Source: Anisus vortex
Taxonomy: Eukaryota; Mollusca; Gastropoda; Planorbidae
Reading direction: 5' to 3'
Assembly: GCA_949126835.1 (NCBI GenBank)
Contig: OX421497.1
Coordinates: 24,555,612-24,619,611, forward strand
DNA: 64,000 nucleotides
The position numbers and the translations under genes were made by a program. This document shows, piece by piece, positions 11,560 to 22,575 of this stretch (the stretch's first letter is position 1; every line of letters begins with the position of its first letter). The notes below the pieces were generated by a model, which saw only the letters and a program-made list of their open reading frames with translations, had not been told where the DNA came from and ran no database searches.

Positions 11560-12770
11560 ACCAAACAACCAAATTGTTGATGTTTAAAAACAGTTTCAAC
11601 AAAAAACATTTTCTACTATATTTGTTTTTTGTCTCTTGCACATTTACTTCATTCGGTTTCTTCAATATAATAATATTGATAGGTTTTGGGTGATTTTTTT
11701 TTTTTTACAATGAAAGGTGCTTATTTAAAAAACCAATGGTTAGTGTTGATGTTGAAGTTGCTAATGTCTGCAAAGTATGTAGATCATTAGTTGTCAGGCA
11801 ATTACATAACTATCATTCTATCATTCTTTGAACTTTTGGTTTTACTTTACCTTAGAACATTTTCTTTAAAAGCATTTTTCTTTAAGTATTTAACTTAGAC
11901 TATAAGATTAAAAAAATGTCATTCTTGCACTTCAAACTGTCATATTAAAGTTTATTATTATGAGGCATCACTGCCTATAGACTTTTTTTTTCAGATTTCA
12001 ATAAATTTATGGGCATTAAGAATAAACCTTTGATTCATTGAAGTTATTTATTTAAATTGGAAGTACAGTTTTTAATCAATTCTGCATTTAAAAGATGTTC
12101 TGACTAAGAAAAATCTTAGTTTCCCCTCCCCCCCCCCCCCATATTTAAAGTGATTTTAGGTATGAGTTTGTTTTTGTAAAAACATTTGGTCTAATAAATT
12201 GTATTTTAATGACATGACATGTTTATTTATTGATTTGATATTTATTTAGTTCAATGCCTGATCTAAATAAAATGAAAATAAAATACTTTTTATTGCTAAT
12301 ACTGTTTTAATTATCTTTATTTTATATTGGTGTGAACTGTAAATTGTATGGCTAGACAATGTAACTTTTGGGAAATTTGCATTTTTTTGTTTTCTTTTGG
12401 TTACTTTTCTTTGCGTAGATTTTAGAAAAACTACGTAGCTTTCCTATCAGCTGTGAGTTTATCTTTAAATAAATGTTAGTATAGTTAAACCATGTTCATC
12501 AAGCTACAATGAAATCAAAACTTCTCAACATGCAGCCATTTTCCAACCTATGCAGTCTTCATTACATACATTACTAGGACAGAATAATATACTAACATAG
12601 GCACACTTGCAAAACTGGAAGCATCTAATGAACAGCCACACATTCTAACACGTTAACACTGACAAACAAATTATTTACTCTGACAGATTTTTGTTTTATA
12701 ATCACCAACACTGGATAGATCTAGATCTATTGTTTTATTTTTCTATCTTCTTTTTGTTTTGCTTGAAACC
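11560..12770. other. AT-rich intergenic DNA, no gene seen
   Basis: AT-rich sequence with homopolymer runs (for example a C run near 12130) and several AATAAA hexamers. I see no splice-bounded open frame and no repeat structure before 12780. Confidence 0.6.
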
Positions 12771-12779
12771 TGAAAAAAA

Positions 12780-13082
12780 AAACATAATAGATCTAATTGT
12801 TAGTAAAAAAAAACAACGTAATAGATCTAATTGTTAGTAAAAAAAACAACTTAATAGATCTAATTGTTAGTAAAAAAAACAACATAATAGATCTAATTGT
12901 TAGTAAAAAAAAACAACGTAATAGATCTAATTGTTAGTAAAAAAAAAAAAACATAATAGATCTAAATGTTAGTTAAAAAAAAACATAATAGATCTAATTG
13001 TTAGTAAAAAAAAAAACATAATAGATCTAATTGTTAGTAAAAAAACAACATAATAGATCTAATTGTTAGTATAAAAAACAAC
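12780..13082. repeat. 33-34 bp minisatellite (AATAGATCTAATTGTTAG core)
   Basis: About nine copies of a unit with the core AATAGATCTAATTGTTAG followed by TA(A)n and CAAC. The length varies with the poly-A segment. It lies downstream (on the minus strand) of the small secreted-peptide gene. Confidence 0.93.
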
Positions 13083-13126
13083 TAAATATTTTATGAAAGA
13101 TTTTACAAACTTGTTTACAAACTTGT

Positions 13127-13132
13127 TTTATT
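13127..13132 (-). promoter_or_regulatory. Candidate poly(A) signal of the small peptide gene
   Basis: AATAAA on the minus strand lies beyond the 47-bp array. If exon 2 is spliced at the GTAAGT at 13767 to the last acceptor of the array, this would end a short 3' UTR exon. Inference only. Confidence 0.35.
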
Positions 13133-13242
13133 CTATAAAAGTAAAGTATCACATTCAGACCATTTCATTCTATGAGTATGAGGCAAGTGAAGCAGCATTC
13201 ACAAGTTTACTTGGTCAAGGTATACAAGGGGACTTTGAAACA

Positions 13243-13777
13243 AAACTTACTTTCCTACTACCGTGTGTCTCTACATTAAAAGAAAAGAACAACTTACTTT
13301 CCTACTGCCGTGTGTCTCTACATTAAAAGAAAAGAACAACTTACTTTCCTACTGCCGTGTGTCTCTACATTAAAAGAAAACAACAACTTACTTTCCTACT
13401 GCCGTGTGTCTCTACATTAAAAGAAAACAACTACTTACTTTCCCACTGCCGTGTGTCTCTACATTAAAAGAAAACAACAACTTACTTTCCTACTGCCGTG
13501 TGTCTCTACATTAAAAGAAAACAACTACTTACTTTCCCACTGCCGTGTGTCTCTACATTAAAAGAAAACAACTACTTACTTTCCCACTGCCGTGTGTCTC
13601 TACATTAAAAGAAAACAACAACTTGCTTTCCTACTGCCGTGTGTCTCTACATTAAAAGAAAACAACAACTTACTTTCCTACTGCCGTGTGTCTCTACATT
13701 AAAAGAAAACAACAACTTACTTTCCTACTGCCGTGTGTCTCTACATTAAAAGAAAACAACTACTTACTTTCCTCATA
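13243..13777 (-). repeat. 47-bp minisatellite whose minus strand carries splice-site-like motifs
   Basis: Eleven units with exact 47-base spacing (CCGTGTGTCTC recurs at 13261, 13308, 13355 and on to 13731). Read on the minus strand, each unit has a pyrimidine tract ending GTTTTCTTTTAATGTAG, then 20 bases (AGACACACGGCAGTAGGAAA), then GTAAGT. That is an acceptor, a tiny exon and a consensus donor. The first donor copy follows the last coding exon of the small peptide gene at 13768/13767, and a minus-strand AATAAA lies past the array at 13132-13127. Confidence 0.92.
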
Positions 13778-13811
13778 AGGCTCCACTTTTCTTGGATGTT
13801 CCTGTTAGATA

Positions 13812-14631
13812 CTACCTTCTTCTCCCGACACCGAAGATCTCACCCGGATTGGTGCAAGTGCTCCAGCAGCCGACGTTAAATGTAGGACATGTCTGACAGA
13901 GCTGTCTTTTGGTGGGCACACTTCTGCCACTCGCCGCTTCACACGCCTGCTTGCATATAGCATCCGTTGAACACAAAAAGCACAAATTTAAGCCTGACAG
14001 AAATATAATTTAAAGAGGTTATTTATCATTTTATAGTTTAAAAAAAAGTTTTAGATCTAGAATCTAGACTAACACAATATAAGAAAATATGGAAGTTCGC
14101 AGTGAGAAACAACTTGCGCTGTTATTCTTTACTAATAAATGTTGTAAATAATTAGATCTAGACCTATAGGCCTTCTTTTTCCACTGCATAGGCCTACAAT
14201 TTTGTCAGGGAATTAGAATCTATAACTTTGAAATGTTTAAAAATCAATTTAATTTTTACGTTTCAAGTAGCCCAGATCTAATAATTATAATAAGTCAAAA
14301 TTATATTAGTTTTTCAAAAGTTTCTAGTGAAATTGTAGATTTACAGATTTACATCAGTTCAGAGTTAGCCTGGCAATGGCTGCGTGAGTTTGCATTAGGT
14401 TTGGCTCAGTTTGTTAAACGATGGTCTGCAGAAACACATTTTTATTTTTATCATATAATCTAGTAATCTTAATTTTTACAGTTTTTCTTAAATTTAGTTT
14501 ATTTAACAACGAGTTTTTGAAAACAAAAAAAAAGAAAATTTATGAGAAAAGATAATGTTTTAATTACCTATAAATCCCGAAACACAGCTAAAAGCAATAA
14601 CTGTTACAACAATGAATGTTAGCAATTTCAT
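13812..14631 (-). CDS. Small secreted cysteine-rich prohormone-like peptide (81 aa, two exons)
   Basis: Exon 1 is 14631-14568 and exon 2 is 13993-13812. The donor is TTATAG/GTAATT, the acceptor is TTCTGTCAG/GC, and the phase-1 join makes a Gly codon. Residues 1-20 form a signal peptide (MKLLTFIVVTVIAFSCVSG). The rest has eight cysteines in two blocks: C26-x2-C29-x5-C35-x3-C39 and C54-x2-C57-x6-C64-x3-C68. Between them are G44-R45 and the dibasic K50-R51. The chain ends G78-R79-R80-R81. Such signals are typical of neuropeptide or hormone precursors: processing would give two disulfide-bonded peptides, the second starting with Gln (able to form pyroglutamate) and possibly C-terminally amidated. 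The spacing recalls cystine-stabilised-helix peptides (C-x-C...C-x3-C, as in endothelin or apamin) but is not identical. I do not recognise the family. A TATA box precedes it. Confidence 0.72.
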
Positions 14632-14704
14632 CTTCAAATAATGGTTTGCTGCTCGTAAAAGACTGTTATCTTTAAACAATAATCTATCAGATTTTACGTA
14701 TTCC

Positions 14705-14711
14705 ATTTATA
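14705..14711 (-). promoter_or_regulatory. TATA box of the small peptide gene
   Basis: TATAAAT on the minus strand lies 74 bases upstream of the ATG at 14631. A start site about 30 bases downstream would give a 5' UTR of roughly 45 bases with no upstream ATG, which supports the gene model. Confidence 0.55.
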
Positions 14712-15004
14712 GGCCAAGCCATGTCTAGAAAATAGACTATAGTATTTTTTTCAATATGTAAAAAACAACAACATAAAGGAAAATAAATTTAAGTAGGAAA
14801 AGAAATTTAAGTTTAAAGTACAATGTTGTAAGAGGTTCGAATCTTAACTAAACTAAAAAAGAAAACCGCATGGCAGAAAGTTGGGTGGGCTCAGCAGACT
14901 GATTTGTAGAAGAACCCATCTCCCCCAGCCGCGATCTTCAAGTTTTTTTCCCCATGGATGTCACAATTTGTGGTCTATGTACTGTTTAATTTTGTGGAAA
15001 AATT

Positions 15005-15370
15005 CCGTTCTGTGGCCAATGTTCCATTCTGTGACCAAAGTTCCATTCAGTGGTCAATGTTCCATTCTGTGAACAAAGTTCCATTCAGTGGTCAATGTTC
15101 CATTCTGTGAACAAAGTTCCATTCAGTGGTCAATGTTCCATTCTGTGAACAAAGTTCCATTCAGTGGTCAATGTTCCATTCTGTGAACAAAGTTCCATTC
15201 AGTGGTCAATGTTCCATTCTGTGAACAAAGTTCCATTCAGTGGTCAATGTTCCATTCTGTGAACAAAGTTCCATTCAGTGGTCAATGTTCCATTCTGTGA
15301 ACAAAGTTCCATTCTAATGTCAATGTTCCATTCTGTGAACAAAGTTCCATTCTAATGTCAATGATCCATT
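15005..15370. repeat. 38-bp minisatellite made of two 19-bp half units
   Basis: TTCCATTCAGTGGTCAATG alternates with TTCCATTCTGTGAACAAAG for about nine full units. Both halves start TTCCATTC, so the 38-bp unit itself looks like a diverged 19-bp duplication. The right edge decays after 15350. Confidence 0.94.
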
Positions 15371-16460
15371 TTAATTGTCGATGTCATGGCATCGTGCAAG
15401 CATAGGAAAAAAAGTCAATGCACCACTAAGGATTGAATTAATTTGCAATAACACTATAATATGCAACTCTTTTCGTGGTATATTTGTTTCATTATGCAAA
15501 TGGATAAACATGTTCGTGTTCTTATGTGTTTGACTAGGTTAATGGGCTATTGTGAGCGTTTGTTAATTTGTTTGATTTAGTAAATGGGCTACCATGAACG
15601 AGTGCTAAGGTGGGGGGGGGGGGGGGGGGGCACACAAATAGGCCTACAAATGATTAAATATAGTAAATGATAAAGGAATCAAAGATTATATTGTTAAATG
15701 TTTGCTGGTATCTGTAGCGCACCCTACTACAAGAAGCTATAGAGATGTGGAAATCCACAGTTGCAATATTTAAACCAAACAACATTACATTTAATTACTT
15801 ACCGTATATTTCCTTTTAAATAATATAAAAACACATTGCAAAGAAGATAAGAGTGATTGATAACGATAAAAAATAATTTAATTTTAGCAAGGCTTGTAGG
15901 TAGAGTCCACGCGTAGGCCTAACATATGGACATGGACGTCCACAGCAAGTTTTGTAGGAGGTTACTAATTGACATCAAGGTTTTCTAAGGGGAGGGGATG
16001 CAAAATGGCGTAGCCTATTTTGAAGAAAATGTTAATATTTTGATCTTTGATTAGTTCGCCGTATCGTTTTAAAAAACGTTGACTTACACCATTTAATTCC
16101 TAAAATTACAGACGTTAATTCTAGGAAGATTATTACTTTCCCCCACACGCGGGAAAATTTATGTTCACGCCCATTGCTAAGACATAGGCGCCTATATTAT
16201 AGATCTAGGCTTATTCTTGTTTCGTAAAGAAGAGTTTTCAGAAGGCACAAAATAAAAAGAAAAGCTTGAAAGATAGGATCAAACATGTTTAACCTGGTCA
16301 TATTTATTATCTCTACTGAGATTTCATTAAGTTTCTATCAGGCTTCTATATGATTATGTAGTGTGTGTATGTGGGGAGGGAAGTTAATGGCAATGACTTC
16401 AGCGTATGCAGTGAATCCTTTGTGGTAGTGAAAGCTGTCACACACATTTACCTTCTAGCA
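15371..16460. other. Intergenic DNA, no gene seen
   Basis: AT-rich sequence with a run of about 19 G near 15613 and several TAGGCCTA motifs. I find no splice-bounded coding segment. Confidence 0.55.
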
Positions 16461-16723
16461 CAGGGGTCGGCAACCTTTCGCTAACAGTGTGCCAAACTAG
16501 GATTTCTAAATCATTCAGCGTGTCAACACTGAACAGCCTGAAAGTAGGAAACCTGCTCTACTTTTTCTTATTTGTAAGACAATTTTGTTAGCGCCGTATC
16601 AAGACCAATGCCAAAAGCAATGGAGCTTCATAGAGAAAAACGTTAAAGCGTTTTATATTTATTTAAAAAATTAATGTCTTTGTGATATTCATCTATTTTA
16701 TTGTACCATTGATAAAGAGTTAG

Positions 16724-18515
16724 CAGTGGTTCTTAACCTTTTGAAGTCGGGGAGCACTTATGATCATGACAAAAATTTGGGGAGCACCAAAATCAAGGAG
16801 TAAAAAAAAAACAACTACACATACGTACGACTTTTATTGAAAATAAAAGATTATAACATAAGAGTTTAAAATTATAACAAGACAAGCACATTTTTAATAA
16901 ACATAAATTTAATAAGTAAAAAAATAACATTGAGCAAAATTTAATTCAGACAAATAAACTGATTTAATGTGAAACCTGATCTTGACGGTTTTTACAAATT
17001 TCAGTGATATTAGGCCTAATTTTAGAAATAGCTACCCTCAATTCTTTATCCAAATTAGTAAGTGTTGCTCGTTTTTTAGTTTTTATGTTGGTGACTATCG
17101 AGAAACTGAGTTCACACAAATATGATGTTGAAAATTGCAACAAGATTTTAAGTGCCTTCATGGAGAGACCTGAGTATTCTTCTTGCACAAAGATCCAAAA
17201 TTCCTCCAGAACCATTTCGGAAAATTTTATTTAAGGTACGATCCTATGATAGGTTGATTAATTCTTCTTCTTCTTGGTATGACAACTTACTATTTGATGT
17301 ATCAACCGTGGCAAAGGGATTACGTATCCAGTCATATGTTTCTACGTTTATTGATGGAATATAAAATTCAATCTTTTCTTCTAATAAAGTTAAATGATCT
17401 GTTACTGCTGAAATAATTTTGCCGGTAGTGTTATCATTAAGAGAAGGAAAGATATCTACTTTATTTTTCTCCAACAAACGATTTTTCAAAAAAGAACTTT
17501 TTTTCCGAAAGGCTGTCAATTTGTCGGTCGATGTAAAAAAAAAAATTTTTCTTCCTTGAAGGCTGGTATTAACACAATTTAAATAATCAAAAATATCAGA
17601 TAAATATGCCAATTTAGCACACCAAAAGTCATTTTGAAGATATTACACAAAATCATTCATATTTTCATTTTGGAAAAAGGTCATCAATTCATCCTTCAGT
17701 TCTAAGAAACGACGTAACACTTTTCCTGTGGATAACCATCTCACTTCAGAATGCAAAAGCAAAGACTCGTACTTGGCTTCCATAGAGATGCAAAGATTTT
17801 TAAAGACGCGTATTTTCAAAGGTCTCGATTTTATGAAGTTTATTATATTTACAACTTTGTCTAGAACAGGTTTTAATGCTACTGGTAATGTTTTGGACAC
17901 CAGAGATTCTCTGTGCAAAAAACAGTGAGTAGATATAATATTGGCGTTTCTTTTCTTGGCGAGAGTCACAAACCCTTTTAATGAGCCTATCATTGATGGA
18001 GCACCGTCCGTACAAATTCCCACACACAACTCCCATGATATTTTGAATTGTTCGAAATAGGAAGAAATAGAATCAAAGACATCTTGTCCTGTCGAACGTT
18101 CGGTAAGCTCAAGACAGCATAGAAATTGATTCACTATTTCGTTTTCATGAATGAAACGAACGAGGGAGAACGGAAATTTACTGACCCGTTTTGAAAGCCG
18201 CTGCTAAAACGACCCAACCCCCCACTATTCAAACACACAAAACACTTTTTTAAATACAATTAATGAGTTGAAAAGTTAAATATTTTGTTAGATAAAGGCT
18301 TCAACTTTAATCACATATAAATTTTATTTATGTAACATTAGTACAAGTGAGTAAAAACTTCGTTACAAAAACAGTAAAAATAGGCAAAAAGGCCGATTTT
18401 TCCCCGTTTGGACTACCTATTAAAAGCATTTGTTCAGCTCAATCAGATAGAGTAAGTGAGTGAACATTAAATTTTGAGTTTCATAATTTTGCGGAGCACC
18501 GGTTAAGAACCACTG
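16724..18515 (-). mobile_element. 1.8-kb hAT transposon nested in the larger hAT
   Basis: The termini CAGTGGTTCTTAACC and GGTTAAGAACCACTG are inverted, the classic hAT (Charlie/Buster-like) form. The hexamer AGTTAG abuts both ends (16718-16723 and 18516-18521). An 8-bp duplication would be expected, so two bases have changed or been lost. A ZBED-like transposase relic fills the interior on the minus strand. Confidence 0.88.
16964..18205 (-). pseudogene. Broken hAT transposase (ZBED5/FAM200-like)
   Basis: Three minus-strand open segments (about 18203-17643, 17612-17244 and 17215-16964) together resemble the catalytic and C-terminal dimerisation parts of ZBED5/FAM200-type hAT transposases. Telling phrases are GICTDGAPSMIGS, STHCFLHRESL, IINFIKSRPL, LHSEVRWLSTGKVL and, near the C-terminus, ELSFSIVTNIKTKKR. 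The first two segments are in one frame, separated by a premature TAA just after MNDFV. A frameshift separates the second and third. The N-terminal BED finger and start are missing: an in-frame stop lies at about 18106-18204 upstream. It is not functional. Confidence 0.9.
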
Positions 18516-18984
18516 AGTTAGTGTATACACATTTTTTAAAATATAATTCACAAGAAATAACTTTAACACATGCTATTAGATCACTATATATCGATCTGAG
18601 ATTTCTTTATTATGTTTACCCAATAAAGATATATTTAGCACTACGCTGAACGTGATTGTTACAAAATAATCATACAAACTAAGTAGCTAATGTAATGTTT
18701 AAAAATGTAAACATAAGTTATTTTTCAACTACCTTTTATTGTTTGATAATTTAAAAAATTTATATTGTATGCCATTATTTGCAAATAAAGAAAAAAATAG
18801 AAACATATTAAAACATTTAAACGCAAAGAAAACGGATTAATTATCTCCCTTTAAATTATAATTTCCCAAATTAATTTTGAGTTTAGTGATGACAAAAAAA
18901 TTCATGATTTGTAAAATAACTAATATTACTTTTTAGCTGTTTTTATTTACAAATCCAGCATTGTGGTATTTATTTCAAGATGGT

Positions 18985-19335
18985 CTTCTTAAAGTGTGTC
19001 CAATCCACTTCAATCTACCGCTTTTGATGCTGTTGTCTATGGGTTTTGTCTGGTCTTTTCCCATAACTTGACGCATGATAGTAATTCAAGCTATCGAATT
19101 TTCAGCAAGCATCTGTTTACAAAAAAAAAATGTCTGGAGTCTCCTTGTATTTGCCTTGGTAAATCTCCAGGTCTCAGGGCCATATAGCAGAACTGCCTTT
19201 ACATTTGTATTAAATAGTAAAGGACATCATGGTTGAGCTGCACATGGGGCGCAGGGCATTGGAAGCAAGCCTGGCCTTGTTGATCCTGCTCTTAATGTCT
19301 TCATATGTTCCTCCGTCTCTACTCACCACACTTAA
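18985..19335 (-). pseudogene. LINE reverse-transcriptase C-terminal fragment, antisense
   Basis: The minus strand reads like the end of a non-LTR endonuclease-reverse-transcriptase: GGTYEDIKSRINKARLASNALRP (long string broken here: GGTYEDIKSR, INKARLASNALRP), then a degenerate match to the usual LLYG.ETW segment with several stops and shifts. Both ends are truncated. It sits inside the 16461-19562 hAT. Confidence 0.75.
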
Positions 19336-20149
19336 AAAGTAAACAAATGTATTATTTCCTCATTAACTACCTTTTGATAACAGGCCAATGTAGGATTTCT
19401 AATTCATTCAGCGTGCCAAGAGTCTAAAAATTCATCCTGCTCTGGCAATCAATTTTGATTAGAAGTGACTTGAATTATTACTTTTTGGGGGTGTTCCGCG
19501 TGCCATCGAAAATCGATCTGCGTGCCAAGGTTGGCACGCGTGCCGTAGATTGCCGACCCCTGTTCTAGCATATTATATATTCTTACAGTAAAAGGTGTGC
19601 GCGGCGGAGAAGAGAAGGGTGTGGGGGCGGGGGAAGGGTGCAACAACAATACAAAAATACAGAATTTAAAAAAATGAGCGGGAAAGATTCATACGTGGTG
19701 GATACACGCGGTCGTGCCACCTGGATCTACTCTTCCTATCTACACTTTTGTCTCCCCTCAACCGGACAAGATTTATATTCCAAAGAAGCATGTTATGTTT
19801 TTTTCTGTCCGCGCCTCTCCGAGCTATATCATTTAATCAGTGCGCCCTGATTCCACAATTGAGTCGCAGAGTTTTAAGGGATGAGGCGCGAGACACTGTA
19901 GGCCTATAGCTGATGAGGAAGGTCTTTAAACACTTCTTGGTAGACTCGTTTGTTCTTGGATTTCCTGAATATCTGCTTACTTTTAATTAGATATTTAGGT
20001 TGTTGATATATTATTATTGCACTTATCGATCTTGGTCACTGGCTACGTATTCCCTTTTTCTAAATCTTAATTTAGAATTGTATTTTTTTTCAAAGTAGTT
20101 TCAACAAGAGACAGAGAAATATGTTTGTAAGTCCTGCACTGGCAGACGT

Positions 20150-20360
20150 CAGTGCCCTCACATGGGGGGGGGGGGGGGGGGGGGGGGGTCAGAGGGGGGC
20201 TTATGCCCGGGGGCGGCACTTCCATGGGGGCGGCAAATGTAGTATAAATAAGCTTATAGCAAATATAGCACTAAACAAGCAGTTTCAGTATGCAAGGGGG
20301 CGGCGTTGAAACTTTTGCCCTGGGGCGCTACATAAGCTTGCATAAAGGATCTGCCTCTAC
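20150..20360. mobile_element. hAT-like MITE fragment related to the element at 61196
   Basis: It starts CAGTGCCCTCACAT, followed by a long G run (20165-20188), then GGGCGGCACTTCCA, CAAGGGGGCGGCG and GGGGCGCTACATAAGC. The same phrases, inverted, make up the ends of the element at 61196-61750. The right terminus is degenerate and I see no clean target duplication. Confidence 0.6.
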
Positions 20361-20439
20361 AGTGTCTGCACCTGTTTTCATTTGAAAAATGAAACAGTTC
20401 TTGAGAAAAGGCATTACATGGACCGATGGACGATTCCAT

Positions 20440-21880
20440 AAATGATCGTTGACGAAAAGAAAAAAAAGTGGCTTGTCAGCATGTGTCCACTGCCACTCTT
20501 GTTATAGCCTAGGCCTACGCTGTACGTTACAGTTAGTTAATTAGTTACATTATTACAGTGCACAGCGCTTTGTATTTTTTTTTGGAATGAATAATCCAAG
20601 TTTTAGCACCGAAGTGGACTGGTGGTAATAAGTCGTTAGTTTATTTTGAAAGGAAAATATTTAGATGTGCAATCACTGCAATCTACTATACTGTCAACAT
20701 AATAACCCCAAAGACTTCAAAGAGAGCTGGTAGACGAATACAAGTTAACGGGACTGACCTAGAGGCAGGTATAGGTCATGCTAACGGAATGATACTAATT
20801 TTAAATCTTTTGGGTATTTCCGGAATAGTTTTGTTTTTAACAATTTTTTGCAGAAAGATAATGTATTAAGTAGATGATATTATAGTCAACTACCTATTAA
20901 TATTAGTCTTAACAGAAAACCTATACAAAACCCATGTTTATAGTTTATAATAAGGCTCCTTGCCTTAAACATAACACAGTAAAGTTGTAACTGATGCCCT
21001 AGGCCCTAGATAGTTGAGTTCAAATTTGTTTCTAACTTAAACTTAAGTTAGTAACAGAAATCAGAACGAAAATGTAAGTGTTATACAGACAAGTCTAAGT
21101 AATCCACTTAAGTTCAAGGAAATTTCTAAATCAAAATCTGTATAGGGCAGGCCGCCCTATATTTATGCTATAATTATAATTATAATCATTATACTGTTCT
21201 ACTACAAGGCAGTATATATAGGCCTACATGGCATTTTGACAACATTATGATTAGTATAATTTAGTTCATTTTTGCTGCCACTGCTGGTACTGGTGGATAA
21301 CTTTGATACGTGTAACTAAATACAGATAAGTGTAAGTCTACAAAATTATAAGTAGGCCTATAGTATAAGGCACTATAATTCACTATAATCACTATTTACT
21401 ACAGACTAATAGGCCTACTACTAATAATGTCTAATAGACTAGGCCCTAGGCCTATTGAATTGACTATAGGCTATAGTATATATATGTATAGGCCTATAGT
21501 GGCTGTAGGAGTTTATTGAGTATAGCATAGCCAGTATATAGGCCATAGGCGGTCCATATGCCCTAGTCAATATAGTCTGAGTGGGGTTGTCTATGTTACA
21601 CAAACATAGACCTGGTCACCTGCAAACACAAACTAAAACTAAAAGTCAAATAGGGAATGAGCCATCTGTCCTCTAGTGTTTCAAGGTTTAGTGATTTAAC
21701 TATTGGTGTTACTCTTGTCAGGTGTTTCAAGGTTTAGTGATTTAACTATTGGTGTTACTTTTGTCAGGGTTGAATATTCGCTAGGCCTATAAATTAATGT
21801 TGTGCTAACTGTCATATGTATGTTAGTTTTGTTAATAATAATGATTAAACTATATCAATATATATATTTTTGATCCAAAA
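20440..21880. other. Intergenic DNA, rich in TAGGCCTA palindromes
   Basis: No gene seen. About ten TAGGCCTA-type motifs occur between 21210 and 21560. A segment containing TTTCAAGGTTTAGTGATTTA is duplicated in tandem at about 21679-21768, some 46 bases per copy. Confidence 0.6.
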
Positions 21881-21882
21881 TA

Positions 21883-22219
21883 TCTATATATATAAAGTAG
21901 ACAGTGTGTGTGTTCAACCAATCATATTGGTTTATTTAAAGACACATGACCTTATTGTTTATATTATACTTTTGCGATTTGACTTCGGACATCTGGCTTT
22001 GCTAGCTAAGTGGTTAACGTATCGGACTGCCTTGCGGGCAACTCAGTTTTTATTCTCCAGTTACTACATTACTTTCCTATAAGTCTTCATTAAAAAATTT
22101 AAAAAAGTTTAATTATTAGAGTTATAGCTTTCTGTTCATTGTAGTTTACAACATTTTTATCTGTAGCTTATACAGGCCTGTTTTATTTTCCCCCGGGCAA
22201 CGCCGGGCAATTTAGCTTG
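21883..22219 (+). mobile_element. Short non-autonomous Helitron-like element with tRNA-like insert
   Basis: It begins TCTATATATATAAAGTAG after an A and ends with a GC hairpin-forming string (CCCGGGCAACGCCGGG) then CAATTTAGCTTG before a T. A 5' TC, a 3' hairpin near CTNG and A/T flanks without target duplication fit Helitrons, although CTTG is not the canonical CTRR. Inside, near 22000, TAGCTAAGTGGTTAACG matches a tRNA/SINE A box, but no B box follows. Family assignment is inference. Confidence 0.5.
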
Positions 22220-22239
22220 TTTGAAATAAAACACACTTT

Positions 22240-22575
22240 TTGTACACATGGGCCTCAAACCTGGCAAAGCCTCAGACAGAGGTTGGAGCTGACTTCCTCA
22301 ACCCTTGCCTGCATTTATCAAGGCACACTACCGCTTGTCAAAACATAGCTCTAAGGGAGCAATCTCAGTCGGGGCAGACATTGTAGACGACTCTCGGATT
22401 GTGTCTGACAGGCATGGTCCTTGTAAGGCCTCAAGAAAGAAAGGCAAGGAGTGTAAGCCACTACTCCCATAGAGTCAAACGGGTGGACTAATACATGAGG
22501 GATGGGGACCAGGTGATGCCTCACATTTGTTGAATGATGGTAGTCTGGCAGGAGGGCCACACCAAACCCGTCCAT
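22240..22575. other. GC-richer block of unknown nature
   Basis: About 335 bases of balanced composition between AT-rich flanks, with sharp edges and no long open frame with splice signals. It ends shortly before the first OARD1-like gene. It may be an interspersed repeat or part of an upstream non-coding exon. I cannot tell. Confidence 0.35.

Larger units (their letters stand above)
16461..19562. mobile_element. 3.1-kb hAT-type element, perfect TSD TTCTAGCA
   Basis: The left terminus CAGGGGTCGGCAACC and right terminus TTGCCGACCCCTG are inverted repeats. The octamer TTCTAGCA flanks both sides (16453-16460 and 19563-19570), the 8-bp duplication expected of hAT insertion. Subterminal sequence near 16495 and 19391 shares ATTTCTAA.TCATTCAGCG. 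The interior carries a second hAT (16724-18515) and an antisense LINE fragment (about 18985-19335), so most of its length is secondary insertion. No transposase of its own was seen. Confidence 0.88.

Noticed and set aside
22000..22060. tRNA gene
   Set aside because: Only an A-box-like string is present. There is no B box and no cloverleaf I can fold, and it sits inside a mobile element.
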